From the NCBI RefSeq assembly GCF_947500795.1, contig NZ_CANMTE010000003.1, positions 62,001 to 126,000 on the forward strand: a DNA stretch of 64,000 bases, written 5' to 3'. Position numbers and translations under genes: made by a program. This DNA comes from an uncultured Gelidibacter sp. (lineage in GTDB: Bacteria; Bacteroidota; Bacteroidia; Flavobacteriales; Flavobacteriaceae). Shown one piece after another: positions 1 through 7,808 of the stretch (the stretch's first letter is position 1; the number at the start of each line of letters is the position of its first letter). The notes under the pieces are model-generated. The model saw nothing but the letters and a program-made list of their open reading frames with translations. It ran no database searches and was not told the DNA's origin.

Positions 1-828
1 TACTACAAGCCTATCGACAAGAAAACCAATTATGTGAAGCGTGCCGTGGGTTTACCGGGGGATTCGCTCTCCATAAAAGATGGGTATGTGTATATCAACG
101 GAAAGCAAAATGCACTTAATGACCGCGCACGAATCCAGTTTTCATACAACATTACTTTTCAAGGTCAGATAGCGTCAAATGCTCAAGTTTATGAAATATT
201 GAAGCGTTTTGACATGACTGATGGTTTAGGTTATGATCAACAAAACGAAAAATGGATTATTCCTGCAGCTACTGAAGAAGCGGTGGCAAGAGCAAGAAAT
301 CATCCGAATATTGCATCCATCGAAATTAGAAAAGATTCTTTAGGTAATCGTGATGCCGGTATTTTCCCAATGAATTCGGCATATAACTGGAACAACGATT
401 ATTTTGGACCGTTATACATCCCGCAAGAAGGAAAAACCATCACATTAACGCCTGAAAACTTACCTTTATACAAACATGTTATTACGGCTTATGAAGGGCG
501 TGAGCTTTCTGTAAATGGCAATCAAATCAGTATTGACGGTCAAGTGACGAATCAATATACGTTTAAACAAGATTATTATTGGATGATGGGAGATAACCGT
601 CACAACTCACAAGATTCTCGCGTTTGGGGATTTGTTCCATTTGACCACGTCGTAGGGAAACCAGTCTTGGTTTGGATGAGCTGGGATGGAAAAAGTCCAC
701 GTTGGGAACGTTTTTTCACAACAGTTGGTGGTAATGGGAAACTCGTATCTTACTTTATTCCATTTCTTGTTCTCTTAGGTATTGTACTCGGTTTTAATGC
801 ATGGCGTAAACGAAGAGCTACTAAATAA
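1..828 (+). CDS. lepB: Signal peptidase I, C-terminal part (5' end outside window)
   Basis: Inner-membrane serine protease that removes signal peptides from exported proteins. The reading frame is open from base 1, so the start lies upstream; a GTG at 34 is internal. Visible are the lysine-base box (NYVKRAVGLPGD, codons 10-21), which supplies the general-base Lys, and the late conserved box GDNRHNSQDSR followed by WGFVP. A hydrophobic C-terminal segment (SYFIPFLVLLGIVLGF) precedes a basic tail. About 140 residues separate the two boxes, an insertion I recall as usual for Bacteroidota LepB. The catalytic Ser and the N-terminal anchors lie outside the window. The WbqC gene follows after 14 bp, probably in the same operon. 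Confidence 0.95.
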   Translation, partial: YYKPIDKKTNYVKRAVGLPGDSLSIKDGYVYINGKQNALNDRARIQFSYNITFQGQIASNAQVYEILKRFDMTDGLGYDQQNEKWIIPAATEEAVARARNHPNIASIEIRKDSLGNRDAGIFPMNSAYNWNNDYFGPLYIPQEGKTITLTPENLPLYKHVITAYEGRELSVNGNQISIDGQVTNQYTFKQDYYWMMGDNRHNSQDSRVWGFVPFDHVVGKPVLVWMSWDGKSPRWERFFTTVGGNGKLVSYFIPFLVLLGIVLGFNAWRKRRATK

Positions 829-842
829 GCAGCATTTCAATT

Positions 843-1463
843 ATGGACATTCTACTTCATCCCACCTATTTTCCGAGTATTGCGCAATGCGTCGCCATGG
901 TGCAAGCGAAAAAAGTGACCTTTGAAGTGTGCGATAATTATCAAAAGCAAACCTATAGAAACCGAATGACTATCTACGGTGCCCACGGCAGAATGCCACT
1001 CACCGTTCCTGTAGTCTATTCGCAAAAAAACAGACAACTGTATAAGGATATTGTCATCTCAAATGATGAAAAATGGCAGGATTTACATTGGAAATCAATT
1101 CAGTCAGCCTACAGCAGTTCTCCGTTTTTTGAGTTTTATGAACATGATCTTATACATCTTTTTCAAGAGGAAGTAACCAATTTGATGGCGTTTAACTTCA
1201 AATGTCTCGAGGCTGTTTTAGAATGCCTACAACACGATTTAAAGTTTGATAGGACTACTGAATTTGAACTACATCCGCAGTCCAAAACAGATTACCGCTA
1301 TTTGGTAGATCACAGAAAAGAAAAGGAACAACCATTAAAAACCTATGTTCAAGTTTTTGATGACAAACACGGCTTTATTCCAAACCTGAGCGTTCTCGAT
1401 TTGATATTTAATGAAGGTCCGAATGCATTGTTATATTTGGAACGTCAGCAACTACCTCACTAA
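843..1463 (+). CDS. WbqC-like family protein
   Basis: A 206-residue protein of the WbqC-like family, recognised from the N-terminal HPTYFPSIAQ segment and the following TYRNRMTIYGAHGRMPLTVP stretch. Family members occur in O-antigen and other gene clusters, but I know of no firm biochemical role. There is no signal peptide or membrane span, so it is probably cytoplasmic. It follows lepB by 14 bp and its TAA overlaps the ATG of the next gene by one base, indicating one transcript and coupled translation. Function is unassigned beyond the family. Confidence 0.85.
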   Translation: MDILLHPTYFPSIAQCVAMVQAKKVTFEVCDNYQKQTYRNRMTIYGAHGRMPLTVPVVYSQKNRQLYKDIVISNDEKWQDLHWKSIQSAYSSSPFFEFYEHDLIHLFQEEVTNLMAFNFKCLEAVLECLQHDLKFDRTTEFELHPQSKTDYRYLVDHRKEKEQPLKTYVQVFDDKHGFIPNLSVLDLIFNEGPNALLYLERQQLPH

Positions 1464-1783
1464 TGCTACAATCCTTTATACATTACGGAATTCATTTTGG
1501 CGTGCCTCTGGCAGTTGCACTTTTATTTTTTAAATCGGTTTGGAAACGCGCCTTTTTAATCATGATTGCTACCATGATTATCGATTTAGACCATCTTTTG
1601 GCAGTGCCACTTTTTGATCCTGGACGTTGTAGTATTAATTTCCATCCGCTACACACCTATTATGCGATGGTAGTTTATGTGGGATTCTTATTCTTCAAAA
1701 AAACTAGAATCATCGGTTTAGGACTGGTCATCCACATGATCGCAGATGCCACGGATTGTTGGATGATGATGAATTTTAATTGA
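1463..1783 (+). CDS. DUF6122 family small membrane protein
   Basis: A 106-residue membrane protein with about four hydrophobic segments, starting at the base where the WbqC gene ends. Conserved-looking polar motifs sit between the spans: DLDHLLAVPLFDP, with a following FHPLH, and a late HMIADATDCW. The acidic and histidine pairs resemble metal-dependent membrane hydrolases, but that is only an analogy. I assign DUF6122 from the motifs and the lepB-WbqC neighbourhood. Function unknown. A heptamer repeat array begins directly after its stop codon. Confidence 0.75.
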   Translation: MLQSFIHYGIHFGVPLAVALLFFKSVWKRAFLIMIATMIIDLDHLLAVPLFDPGRCSINFHPLHTYYAMVVYVGFLFFKKTRIIGLGLVIHMIADATDCWMMMNFN

Positions 1784-1785
1784 AG

Positions 1786-1861
1786 ATTGGTTGAGAATTG
1801 ATGATTGATGATTGGTGATTGGTGATTGGTGATTGATGATTGGTGATTGAAGATTGTTGAT
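1786..1861. repeat. Degenerate heptamer array, TGATTGR type
   Basis: About ten consecutive 7-bp units of the form TGATTGA or TGATTGG with occasional substitutions. They fill the space right after the DUF6122 stop and run into a second heptamer array of different sequence. No reading frame or hairpin explains them. Confidence 0.85.
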
Positions 1862-1868
1862 TAGCACC

Positions 1869-1940
1869 CGTCAACTGAATACTGCTTACTGAAAACTGAA
1901 AACTGCCTACTGCAGACAGAATACTGCCTACTGAATCCCC
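1869..1940. repeat. Degenerate heptamer array, ACTGNNN type
   Basis: Nine units in strict 7-bp register: ACTG followed by AAT, CTT, AAA, AAA, CCT, CAG, then one ACAGAAT unit, then ACTGCCT and ACTGAAT. The array ends six bases before the stop codon of the convergent gene at 1943. The same unit family recurs at 7204-7318, 31141-31182 (opposite orientation) and 34585-34633. Confidence 0.9.
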
Positions 1941-1942
1941 CC

Positions 1943-2965
1943 TTACTTCACCTTCACCTTACTCATAATCGGGAAATGATCCGAAAGCTTAACTTCAAAA
2001 GTCTTAAAACTATTGATTTCAAAGTTTTTATCAGCCATTATAAAATCGATTCTCACAGGGAAAAACTTAAAATTAAACGTACGCCCAAAACCGTTACCAG
2101 CTTCCACAAACGCATCGCTTAAATCGTCACCTTTAATTTTATTATACACATAAGAATAGGCCGTATTATTGAAATCGCCACAAACAATCACCTTGTATTT
2201 ACACTTTGCCTTATGTTCTAAAAACAAATCTGCTTGTGACTGTTGATGCCTAAAAGTGTTACCAACACGCTTAAATAAATTTTCAGAAGTTTCGTTTTTC
2301 AATGGATCAGAATTCGCATCAATTTTAAGCGATTGCAGGTGTACATTATAAATTCTGATGGTATCCTTTCCCTTTACCACGTCCACAAAAATAGCGTTGT
2401 TATAAGTGTTAGGAAACTCGATAGATCCTTTATTGATGATAGGAAACTTAGAAAAGATAGCCTGACCGTTCTTAATTTTTTTTCCTGAAAGCACTTCAAA
2501 CTTATAATACTCCTTTAACTGCAAATCGTTATCAAGACGATATTCCTGCATGCTAATAATATCAGGATTCTTATCGGCTATAAATTTACTGATTTCAGTA
2601 GTGACATTTTTACTCGGCAACCATTCAAACAGATTGAATAAGCGCACATTATAGTTCATGACCGCTAAGTTTTGATCATCTTCTACTTGTTTGGAAGATG
2701 ATACTTTATAGAGTGAACTCACGTAATTGAAGCCTATTAAAAGCACAATTAAGGACAATAACAGCTGCTTTTTAATATTTAGAAGCCAATAAATAACAAA
2801 GAGGATATTGACAATAATCAGAAATGGTACTGTCAGACTTAAAACAGAGATAAAAGCGGAGCGTTCCGGCTCAATATAAGGCAATATATATGACAGCAAA
2901 AGTGTAGTTGCTGCAATTGAATTTAAGAAAAACACAAACTTATTAAAGAGGTTGAGTTTTTTCAT
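1943..2965 (-). CDS. Endonuclease/exonuclease/phosphatase family membrane protein
   Basis: A 340-residue protein: three hydrophobic segments (about residues 10-30, 37-60 and 66-85), then an EEP-fold domain. Fold landmarks are NYNVRLFN (104-111), a metal-binding Glu in SMQEY (141), NVH (207-209), GDFNN (263-267), RIDFIM (305-310) and the terminal SDH (328-330). The family covers DNases, phospholipases and phosphoesterases; the membrane anchor puts the domain at the periplasmic face or in the periplasm, but the substrate cannot be inferred. It is the last gene of the operon that starts at 6964, five bases after the second rhomboid. Confidence 0.85.
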   Translation of the reverse strand: MKKLNLFNKFVFFLNSIAATTLLLSYILPYIEPERSAFISVLSLTVPFLIIVNILFVIYWLLNIKKQLLLSLIVLLIGFNYVSSLYKVSSSKQVEDDQNLAVMNYNVRLFNLFEWLPSKNVTTEISKFIADKNPDIISMQEYRLDNDLQLKEYYKFEVLSGKKIKNGQAIFSKFPIINKGSIEFPNTYNNAIFVDVVKGKDTIRIYNVHLQSLKIDANSDPLKNETSENLFKRVGNTFRHQQSQADLFLEHKAKCKYKVIVCGDFNNTAYSYVYNKIKGDDLSDAFVEAGNGFGRTFNFKFFPVRIDFIMADKNFEINSFKTFEVKLSDHFPIMSKVKVK

Positions 2966-2970
2966 CGCAC

Positions 2971-3843
2971 CTAGTCTTTAGCTTTAAATAAAAAAGCTTT
3001 TTCCTCCTCAGTCAGACTTTCATAACCACTTTTGCTAATTTTATCCAGGATAAGATCTATTTGCTTTTGCTTATTAAACTCTTTAAACTCATTTTTATTA
3101 TGACCTGCAACAGAATTAGACTTGCGCTTGTGTACGGTTTTTAAAGGCGATTTATTACTAGATTTAAAAAGATTGGAAACCCAGTCCATTAGCTTTTCAA
3201 AACCTTCACCAATATCATTCCCTTTAATCAGCTGTTTGGCATAGAAATACCCCAACGCTACACCACCTAAATGCGCAATAGTTCCACCTTGGTTGGCTCC
3301 GAAAAGTCCTATAAGATCAAAACCTACAAGTGCAACCCCCAAATGCCATAATTTGATATTAAACATCAATAACTTGACTTGAGTATTTGGCATATAGGCA
3401 CATAAGAAAATCAATAATGCCCTCACACCCACGGATGCTCCAACCAAAGCGCCTGCCGGTTTCAAAAAACTTAAAGGCAATACATTGTAAGCGAAAAGAA
3501 AAAAGAGTCCGCCCAAGATGATACCCAAGAAATAGATTTTTAGCGTGAGTTTAGATTCGAATAAATTAAGCATCATTTGAGATACGTAATACAGCACCAA
3601 CATGTTGAACAATATATGGAACAAGCCATAATGCGTAAATCCGTAGGTAATGATACTCCAAGGTTTAAAGATGAATTCTCCAAGATCTTTTGGCAACTCT
3701 AACCAATATAAGCTACTCCCCGATGTTACAATCAGCGACAGCACTAACCCAATTAAAAAAACCACCACATTGATAGCGATTATTTTTTCGAGCACATTGA
3801 GGTTTCTCAATTTCTCTTGAATATCTTGATTTAATGAGGTCAT
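2971..3843 (-). CDS. Rhomboid family intramembrane serine protease, atypical active site
   Basis: A 290-residue multi-span protein. The rhomboid HxxxN motif is at H76-N80, the nucleophile is in GASVG (Ser137) and the catalytic His is in IAHLGG (H191). Most rhomboids have GxSG; here the residue after Ser is Val. A basic cytoplasmic tail of about 85 residues follows the last span. Its ATG overlaps the stop codon of the other rhomboid by four bases (ATGA), so the two are translationally coupled. Protease activity is likely but less certain than for its neighbour. Confidence 0.88.
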   Translation of the reverse strand: MTSLNQDIQEKLRNLNVLEKIIAINVVVFLIGLVLSLIVTSGSSLYWLELPKDLGEFIFKPWSIITYGFTHYGLFHILFNMLVLYYVSQMMLNLFESKLTLKIYFLGIILGGLFFLFAYNVLPLSFLKPAGALVGASVGVRALLIFLCAYMPNTQVKLLMFNIKLWHLGVALVGFDLIGLFGANQGGTIAHLGGVALGYFYAKQLIKGNDIGEGFEKLMDWVSNLFKSSNKSPLKTVHKRKSNSVAGHNKNEFKEFNKQKQIDLILDKISKSGYESLTEEEKAFLFKAKD

Positions 3844-4589
3844 CTATCCCAACGGTTTTTATTGAATTGTGTTTTCTTCCAATACCACATCATCAAAAAT
3901 CCGGTTAATGCTCCACCAAGATGCGCTGCATAGGCGGTATTATTCGGGCTAAAAAACGACGTTCCTGTTAAAGCTGATATCAAATCTAAAGCGATAATTC
4001 CTGGAATAAAGTATTTCGCTTTAATAGGTACAGGTAAAAAGATAAGCATCAATTTCGCATCAGGAAATAACATTCCGAAAGCTACTAAAACCCCCATGAT
4101 AGCACCTGAAGCACCAACCATTGATGAATTAAAGATGTTGAACATGCTCTGTAATAAATCCCGTTGTGCCACATTAGCACCGTCCATAACTCTTCCTGTG
4201 GTCAGGGTTTCGTGAATTTCAGAAGATGTGAATCCCGCTGCAAGCATTTCAGATTCCATAGGTAAATACTGTAAATAATATACGCCCAACATCACTAAAG
4301 CAGCTCCTAAACCAGCTGATATATAGAAAAATATAAACTTTTTAGCACCAAAAACCTGTTCTACTGCGGTTCCAAACATCCATAAAGCTAGCATATTAAA
4401 GGCAATGTGCATCATATTACCATGCATAAACATGTGGGTGATGATCTGCCAAGGCTGAAATAAGTCGTTTTTAGGAAAATATAATGCGAACCAATTATAA
4501 AACACCCCATTTTGAATGGTAAGTGTACCTATAAACATCAACACATTTATAATGAGCAAATGCTTAACGGTATCTGTAATTCCTCTCAT
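3840..4589 (-). CDS. Rhomboid family intramembrane serine protease
   Basis: A 249-residue rhomboid with all catalytic signatures: HIAFN (H61-N65), GASG with nucleophile Ser161, and AAHLGG with His223. Between the second membrane span and the active-site Ser there is an insertion of about 45 polar residues (roughly 108-152). It cleaves transmembrane substrates inside the inner membrane; the substrate is unknown. It lies 28 bp downstream of mutL and overlaps the second rhomboid gene, a paired arrangement I recall as common next to mutL in Flavobacteriaceae. Confidence 0.92.
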   Translation of the reverse strand: MRGITDTVKHLLIINVLMFIGTLTIQNGVFYNWFALYFPKNDLFQPWQIITHMFMHGNMMHIAFNMLALWMFGTAVEQVFGAKKFIFFYISAGLGAALVMLGVYYLQYLPMESEMLAAGFTSSEIHETLTTGRVMDGANVAQRDLLQSMFNIFNSSMVGASGAIMGVLVAFGMLFPDAKLMLIFLPVPIKAKYFIPGIIALDLISALTGTSFFSPNNTAYAAHLGGALTGFLMMWYWKKTQFNKNRWDR

Positions 4590-4617
4590 GCTTCTTTGAT
4601 CTAAAGGTTAATTAAAA

Positions 4618-6468
4618 TTACATAAATTTTCTGTCAACCTCATCAATTGACATCGTAATAAATGTAGCGCGATTAGTAGGCGATACAGAAGGCTCCTTGC
4701 AGGCAAAAAGACTATTGACTAAATGTTCCTGCTCTAAATTTGATAAGGATTGCCCTGTTTTAATGGCCAAACTCTTCGCCATGGATTTTGCCAAGAGGTC
4801 CGTTGCGCTAAAATGACTATCAGGCACTTCCTGCTCTACATCGCTAATAAGTTGTTCTAAAATGATAGACACTTCACTGTCAGGCACATTTATTGGCAGT
4901 CCGGTAATCTCTACCTGCTCTTCATCAATCGCCGAAAACACAAAACCTGTAGCTTCCAAATCGCTTTGTAATTGCCTCAAAATAGTCAACTCTGCACCTG
5001 TAAAATGTAAATGTAGGGGAAACAACAACTGTTGACTTACAGCTTCCTTAACCGTCATGCTTTTCAACAGACCTTCGTACAATATACGTTGGTGTGCACG
5101 ATGCTGATCGATCATCAACATGCCAGATTTAATGGTGCTGATGATGTATTTATTTTGAAATTGATAAGTGCTTTGCGTGTTTTCGTGTTGTAATTTATCA
5201 CCAAATAGCGACACGTTTTCAGGCTCACTTTCAAATTCCACTTGACTGAAATCATGAGAATCACGAGTCCCTTTTGATTCCAAACCTACATACAAACTGT
5301 CCCAATTGTTGAGCGTTTGCTTTTTAAAAGCAGTAACCTGTTTGCCAGGTGTACGCTCTTCCCGAAACGGATTATAATTGCGATCGACCTCTACTGTTGG
5401 GGTTTGGGCGCCTTTATCTTTATAATCGTACGGCGTATCTAAATTGGTATCGTATTCAAAATCCAGAACAGGTGCAATGTTGAATTGGCCCAAACTATGT
5501 TTTACAGATGACCTTAAAATAGCATAAAGCGTATGTTCATCATCAAACTTAATTTCCGTTTTTGTCGGATGGATGTTGATATCAATCGATTTTGGATCGA
5601 CCGTTAAGTTTAAAAAATAAATAGGATGATTGCCGTCCTTGATCAGTCCCTCAAAAGCTGCGTTAATGGCATGATTGAGATATGGACTTTTAATAAATCT
5701 ATTATTGACAAAAAAGAACTGTTCTGATTTTGTTTTTTTGGCGAACTGTGGTTTTCCTACAAATCCTGAAATTTTCAAAACTTCAGTAGTTTCTTCAACA
5801 GGTACTAGTTTTTCATTAGTTTTTGAACCAAAAATATGAACCACACGTTGGCGGTAATTACTTTCGTACAAATTGAAAAGCTCACTCCCATTGTGGTACA
5901 TCGCAAAAGCAATATTAGGATGTGCCAACGCTACGCGATGGAATTCATCAATAATATGACGTAATTCAACTGTATTGGATTTCAAAAAATTGCGACGTGC
6001 AGGAATATTGAAAAACAAATGTTTTACAGCGATTGATGTTCCTGTAGGTGTAACGGTAACTTCCTGAGTTTTAATTTCACTCCCTTCGATAGCGATCAAG
6101 GTGCCGAGTTCATCATCTTCCTGTTTGGATTTCAGCTCCACATGCGCAATAGCGGCGATACTAGCTAAAGCCTCTCCTCTAAACCCTTTCGTATTTAAAC
6201 TGAACAAATCGTCAGCAGAGCGGATTTTTGAAGTCGCATGACGCTCAAAACTCAATCGAGCATCTGTTGGACTCATGCCTTTTCCGTTATCAATAACTTG
6301 AACAAGGGTTTTTCCTGAATCTTTTAGAATTAATTTTATGGATGTTGCTTCAGCATCAATGGCATTTTCAAGTAATTCCTTGACCACAGAAGCAGGACGT
6401 TGCACGACCTCTCCTGCTGCAATTTGATTAGCAACATGATCTGGTAAAAGTTGAATAATATCTGACAT
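4618..6468 (-). CDS. mutL: DNA mismatch repair protein MutL
   Basis: A 616-residue GHKL ATPase that links MutS mismatch recognition to strand processing. N-terminal motifs are intact: ELLENAIDA (catalytic E34, Mg-binding N35), DNGKGM (60-65), GFRGEA (95-100) and NIHPTK (299-303). The C-terminal dimerisation domain has DQHRAHQ (454-460) where endonuclease-type MutL has DQHAxxE, so the motif Glu is Gln here. The later ACK motif reads ACKEPSVSPTN, without a clear CPHGRP box. Nicking activity is therefore doubtful from sequence alone. The ATG overlaps the stop of the preceding small gene by one base. Confidence 0.97.
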   Translation of the reverse strand: MSDIIQLLPDHVANQIAAGEVVQRPASVVKELLENAIDAEATSIKLILKDSGKTLVQVIDNGKGMSPTDARLSFERHATSKIRSADDLFSLNTKGFRGEALASIAAIAHVELKSKQEDDELGTLIAIEGSEIKTQEVTVTPTGTSIAVKHLFFNIPARRNFLKSNTVELRHIIDEFHRVALAHPNIAFAMYHNGSELFNLYESNYRQRVVHIFGSKTNEKLVPVEETTEVLKISGFVGKPQFAKKTKSEQFFFVNNRFIKSPYLNHAINAAFEGLIKDGNHPIYFLNLTVDPKSIDINIHPTKTEIKFDDEHTLYAILRSSVKHSLGQFNIAPVLDFEYDTNLDTPYDYKDKGAQTPTVEVDRNYNPFREERTPGKQVTAFKKQTLNNWDSLYVGLESKGTRDSHDFSQVEFESEPENVSLFGDKLQHENTQSTYQFQNKYIISTIKSGMLMIDQHRAHQRILYEGLLKSMTVKEAVSQQLLFPLHLHFTGAELTILRQLQSDLEATGFVFSAIDEEQVEITGLPINVPDSEVSIILEQLISDVEQEVPDSHFSATDLLAKSMAKSLAIKTGQSLSNLEQEHLVNSLFACKEPSVSPTNRATFITMSIDEVDRKFM

Positions 6469-6749
6469 TAGCCTTTTGGAAAGAATATTGACAAATCAAA
6501 ACCGATGATTAAAAGGAAAATAAATATTAAAATTCCAACAATAATCAGGGTACGTTTGTTTGCGGCTTGGTCAGGCGTGTTTTTATAGTCGTCTAAAGCA
6601 TTTTCTAACGTGCCTTTTAAGCCAACTTTGCCTATGGTCTTTCTGTGATCATCAAATTTATGTTTGATCTCAAAAGGATTCCCCTCACCTTTATAGTGAC
6701 GCGGTACATAGTTAAATTTCTTATTTTGACGTGTTTTAAAGATGCCCAT
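6468..6749 (-). CDS. Small single-span membrane protein (paralogue A)
   Basis: A 93-residue protein: a basic aromatic N-terminus (FKTRQNKKFNYVPRHYK), a polar middle, and one hydrophobic span near the C-terminus (about residues 67-89). It aligns from residue 1 with the next gene upstream, so the two are paralogues. I recall such proteins being called riboflavin synthase subunit beta in databases, probably because they lie near ribH; nothing here supports an enzyme. It is one base overlapped with mutL. Function unknown. Confidence 0.8.
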   Translation of the reverse strand: MGIFKTRQNKKFNYVPRHYKGEGNPFEIKHKFDDHRKTIGKVGLKGTLENALDDYKNTPDQAANKRTLIIVGILIFIFLLIIGFDLSIFFPKG

Positions 6750-6754
6750 AATTT

Positions 6755-6964
6755 CTAAATTTCGTAGTTACTCAAAACATACCAAACACCAATTACCATA
6801 CCTAAAATGATTAAAAGTATGACTAACGTTGGCGCCTTTTTATTGCGCTGGTTTTTTTGACGCCATTTAGGATCAAATTCATAGGACTTGTCCTGATGCT
6901 GTTCTTTAAGATACCTTGGTGTGTAACTGAAACGTTTAGGTTGACGTTGTTTAAATAAATTCAC
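6755..6964 (-). CDS. Small single-span membrane protein (paralogue B), GTG start
   Basis: A 69-residue protein with one C-terminal membrane span (about 45-64). A longer frame opens at a TTG at 6994, but I choose the GTG at 6964. From there the protein begins MNLFKQRQPKRFSYTPRYLK, which lines up without gaps with the start of paralogue A. The TTG at 6994 also sits inside the TACATTTG promoter box at 6992-6999, upstream of the expected transcript start. First gene of the mutL operon, five bases before paralogue A. Function unknown. Confidence 0.75.
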   Translation of the reverse strand: MNLFKQRQPKRFSYTPRYLKEQHQDKSYEFDPKWRQKNQRNKKAPTLVILLIILGMVIGVWYVLSNYEI

Positions 6965-6991
6965 GGTTGAACGCTTTGCCTTTGTGAACTT

Positions 6992-6999
6992 CAAATGTA
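6992..6999 (-). promoter_or_regulatory. Promoter -7 box (TACATTTG) for the mutL operon
   Basis: Matches the Bacteroidota consensus TAnnTTTG on the minus strand, about 28 bases ahead of the GTG at 6964. It would drive the six-gene operon. I did not find a convincing -33 element. Confidence 0.6.
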
Positions 7000-7200
7000 C
7001 TTAAAATACGAGGAAAAACGATGTTTTAACTGCTAAAAAATGTTAAGAAGAAGCGCGAAACTCCAAGTATGTGGTTTGAAGCTCGAAGATATGTTAATAG
7101 GAAAATAGATGATAATTATCTCAATAATAAATATCACATATGCTATCACACAGAATAGCAATGACATAAAACGACAGCCATTCCTGAATTCGCAGTTGAC
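7000..7200. other. Upstream part of the 6965-7318 spacer, no feature seen
   Basis: AT-rich DNA upstream of the mutL-operon promoter, with no reading frame of note, no hairpin and no recognised element. The rest of the spacer is the heptamer array at 7204-7318. Confidence 0.5.
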
Positions 7201-7203
7201 ACC

Positions 7204-7318
7204 CAGCTCAACCTACTGCCAACTGAAACCTGCCTACTGCCTACCGAAGACTGCTTACTGAATACTGCCTACTGAAGACTGCCAACTGAAGACTGCTTAC
7301 TGCCTACTGGCTACTGAA
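7204..7318. repeat. Degenerate heptamer array, ACTGNNN type
   Basis: About fifteen units in strict 7-bp phase, mostly ACTG plus three variable bases (CCA, AAA, CCT, AAG, CTT, AAT, GCT). A few units have one change inside the core, such as CCTG or ACCG. The array ends at the base before the ribH stop codon. Confidence 0.92.
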
Positions 7319-7804
7319 CTAAGCGTTCTGACGCAAAACCGCCATCTTAATAGCAGCAACCGCAGCTTCAACACCTTTATTACCGTGTTTCCCGCCCGAT
7401 CTATCGATAGATTGTTGCATGGTATTATCAGTCAATACACAAAAGATTACTGGAGTGTCATGCATCACATTCAAGTCCTTAATCCCATTTGCAACCGCTT
7501 CACAAACAAAGTCGAAATGCTTAGTCTCACCTTGAATCACACATCCAATGGCAATCACAGCATCCACCATATGCTCTTGCATTTTTTTGCTACCATAGAT
7601 AAGCTCATAACTACCAGGAACATGCCAGCTAATGATGTTTTCAGACAGCGCACCGTGTTCTACCAACGTATTTAGCGCACCTTCGTAAAGGTTATCTGTG
7701 ATATTACTATTCCATTCTGAAACAACAATCCCAAACCGAAGGTTCTTCGCATTTGGGATTGTGTTTTTATCGTAAGCCGATAAATTTTGATTTTTTGTTG
7801 CCAT
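7319..7804 (-). CDS. ribH: 6,7-dimethyl-8-ribityllumazine synthase
   Basis: Condenses 5-amino-6-ribitylaminouracil with 3,4-dihydroxybutanone 4-phosphate to form lumazine, the penultimate step of riboflavin synthesis; the family forms pentamers or 60-mer capsids. At 161 residues it has family length. Signatures are VVSEWN (27-32), VPGSYE (62-67) and the GCVIQGETKHFDFV segment (87-100) with catalytic His97. It starts four bases after the TPR protein gene, so the two share a transcript. No FMN riboswitch is apparent upstream. Confidence 0.96.
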   Translation of the reverse strand: MATKNQNLSAYDKNTIPNAKNLRFGIVVSEWNSNITDNLYEGALNTLVEHGALSENIISWHVPGSYELIYGSKKMQEHMVDAVIAIGCVIQGETKHFDFVCEAVANGIKDLNVMHDTPVIFCVLTDNTMQQSIDRSGGKHGNKGVEAAVAAIKMAVLRQNA

Positions 7805-7808
7805 GTTT

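Noticed and set aside
6468-6964. Riboflavin synthase subunit beta as a name for the small proteins
   Set aside because: They are single-span membrane proteins without any enzyme motif; the real lumazine synthase is the gene at 7319-7804.
7204-7318. Possible CRISPR array at the ACTGNNN repeats
   Set aside because: Units are 7 bp with no separate spacers, and no cas genes are present in the window.
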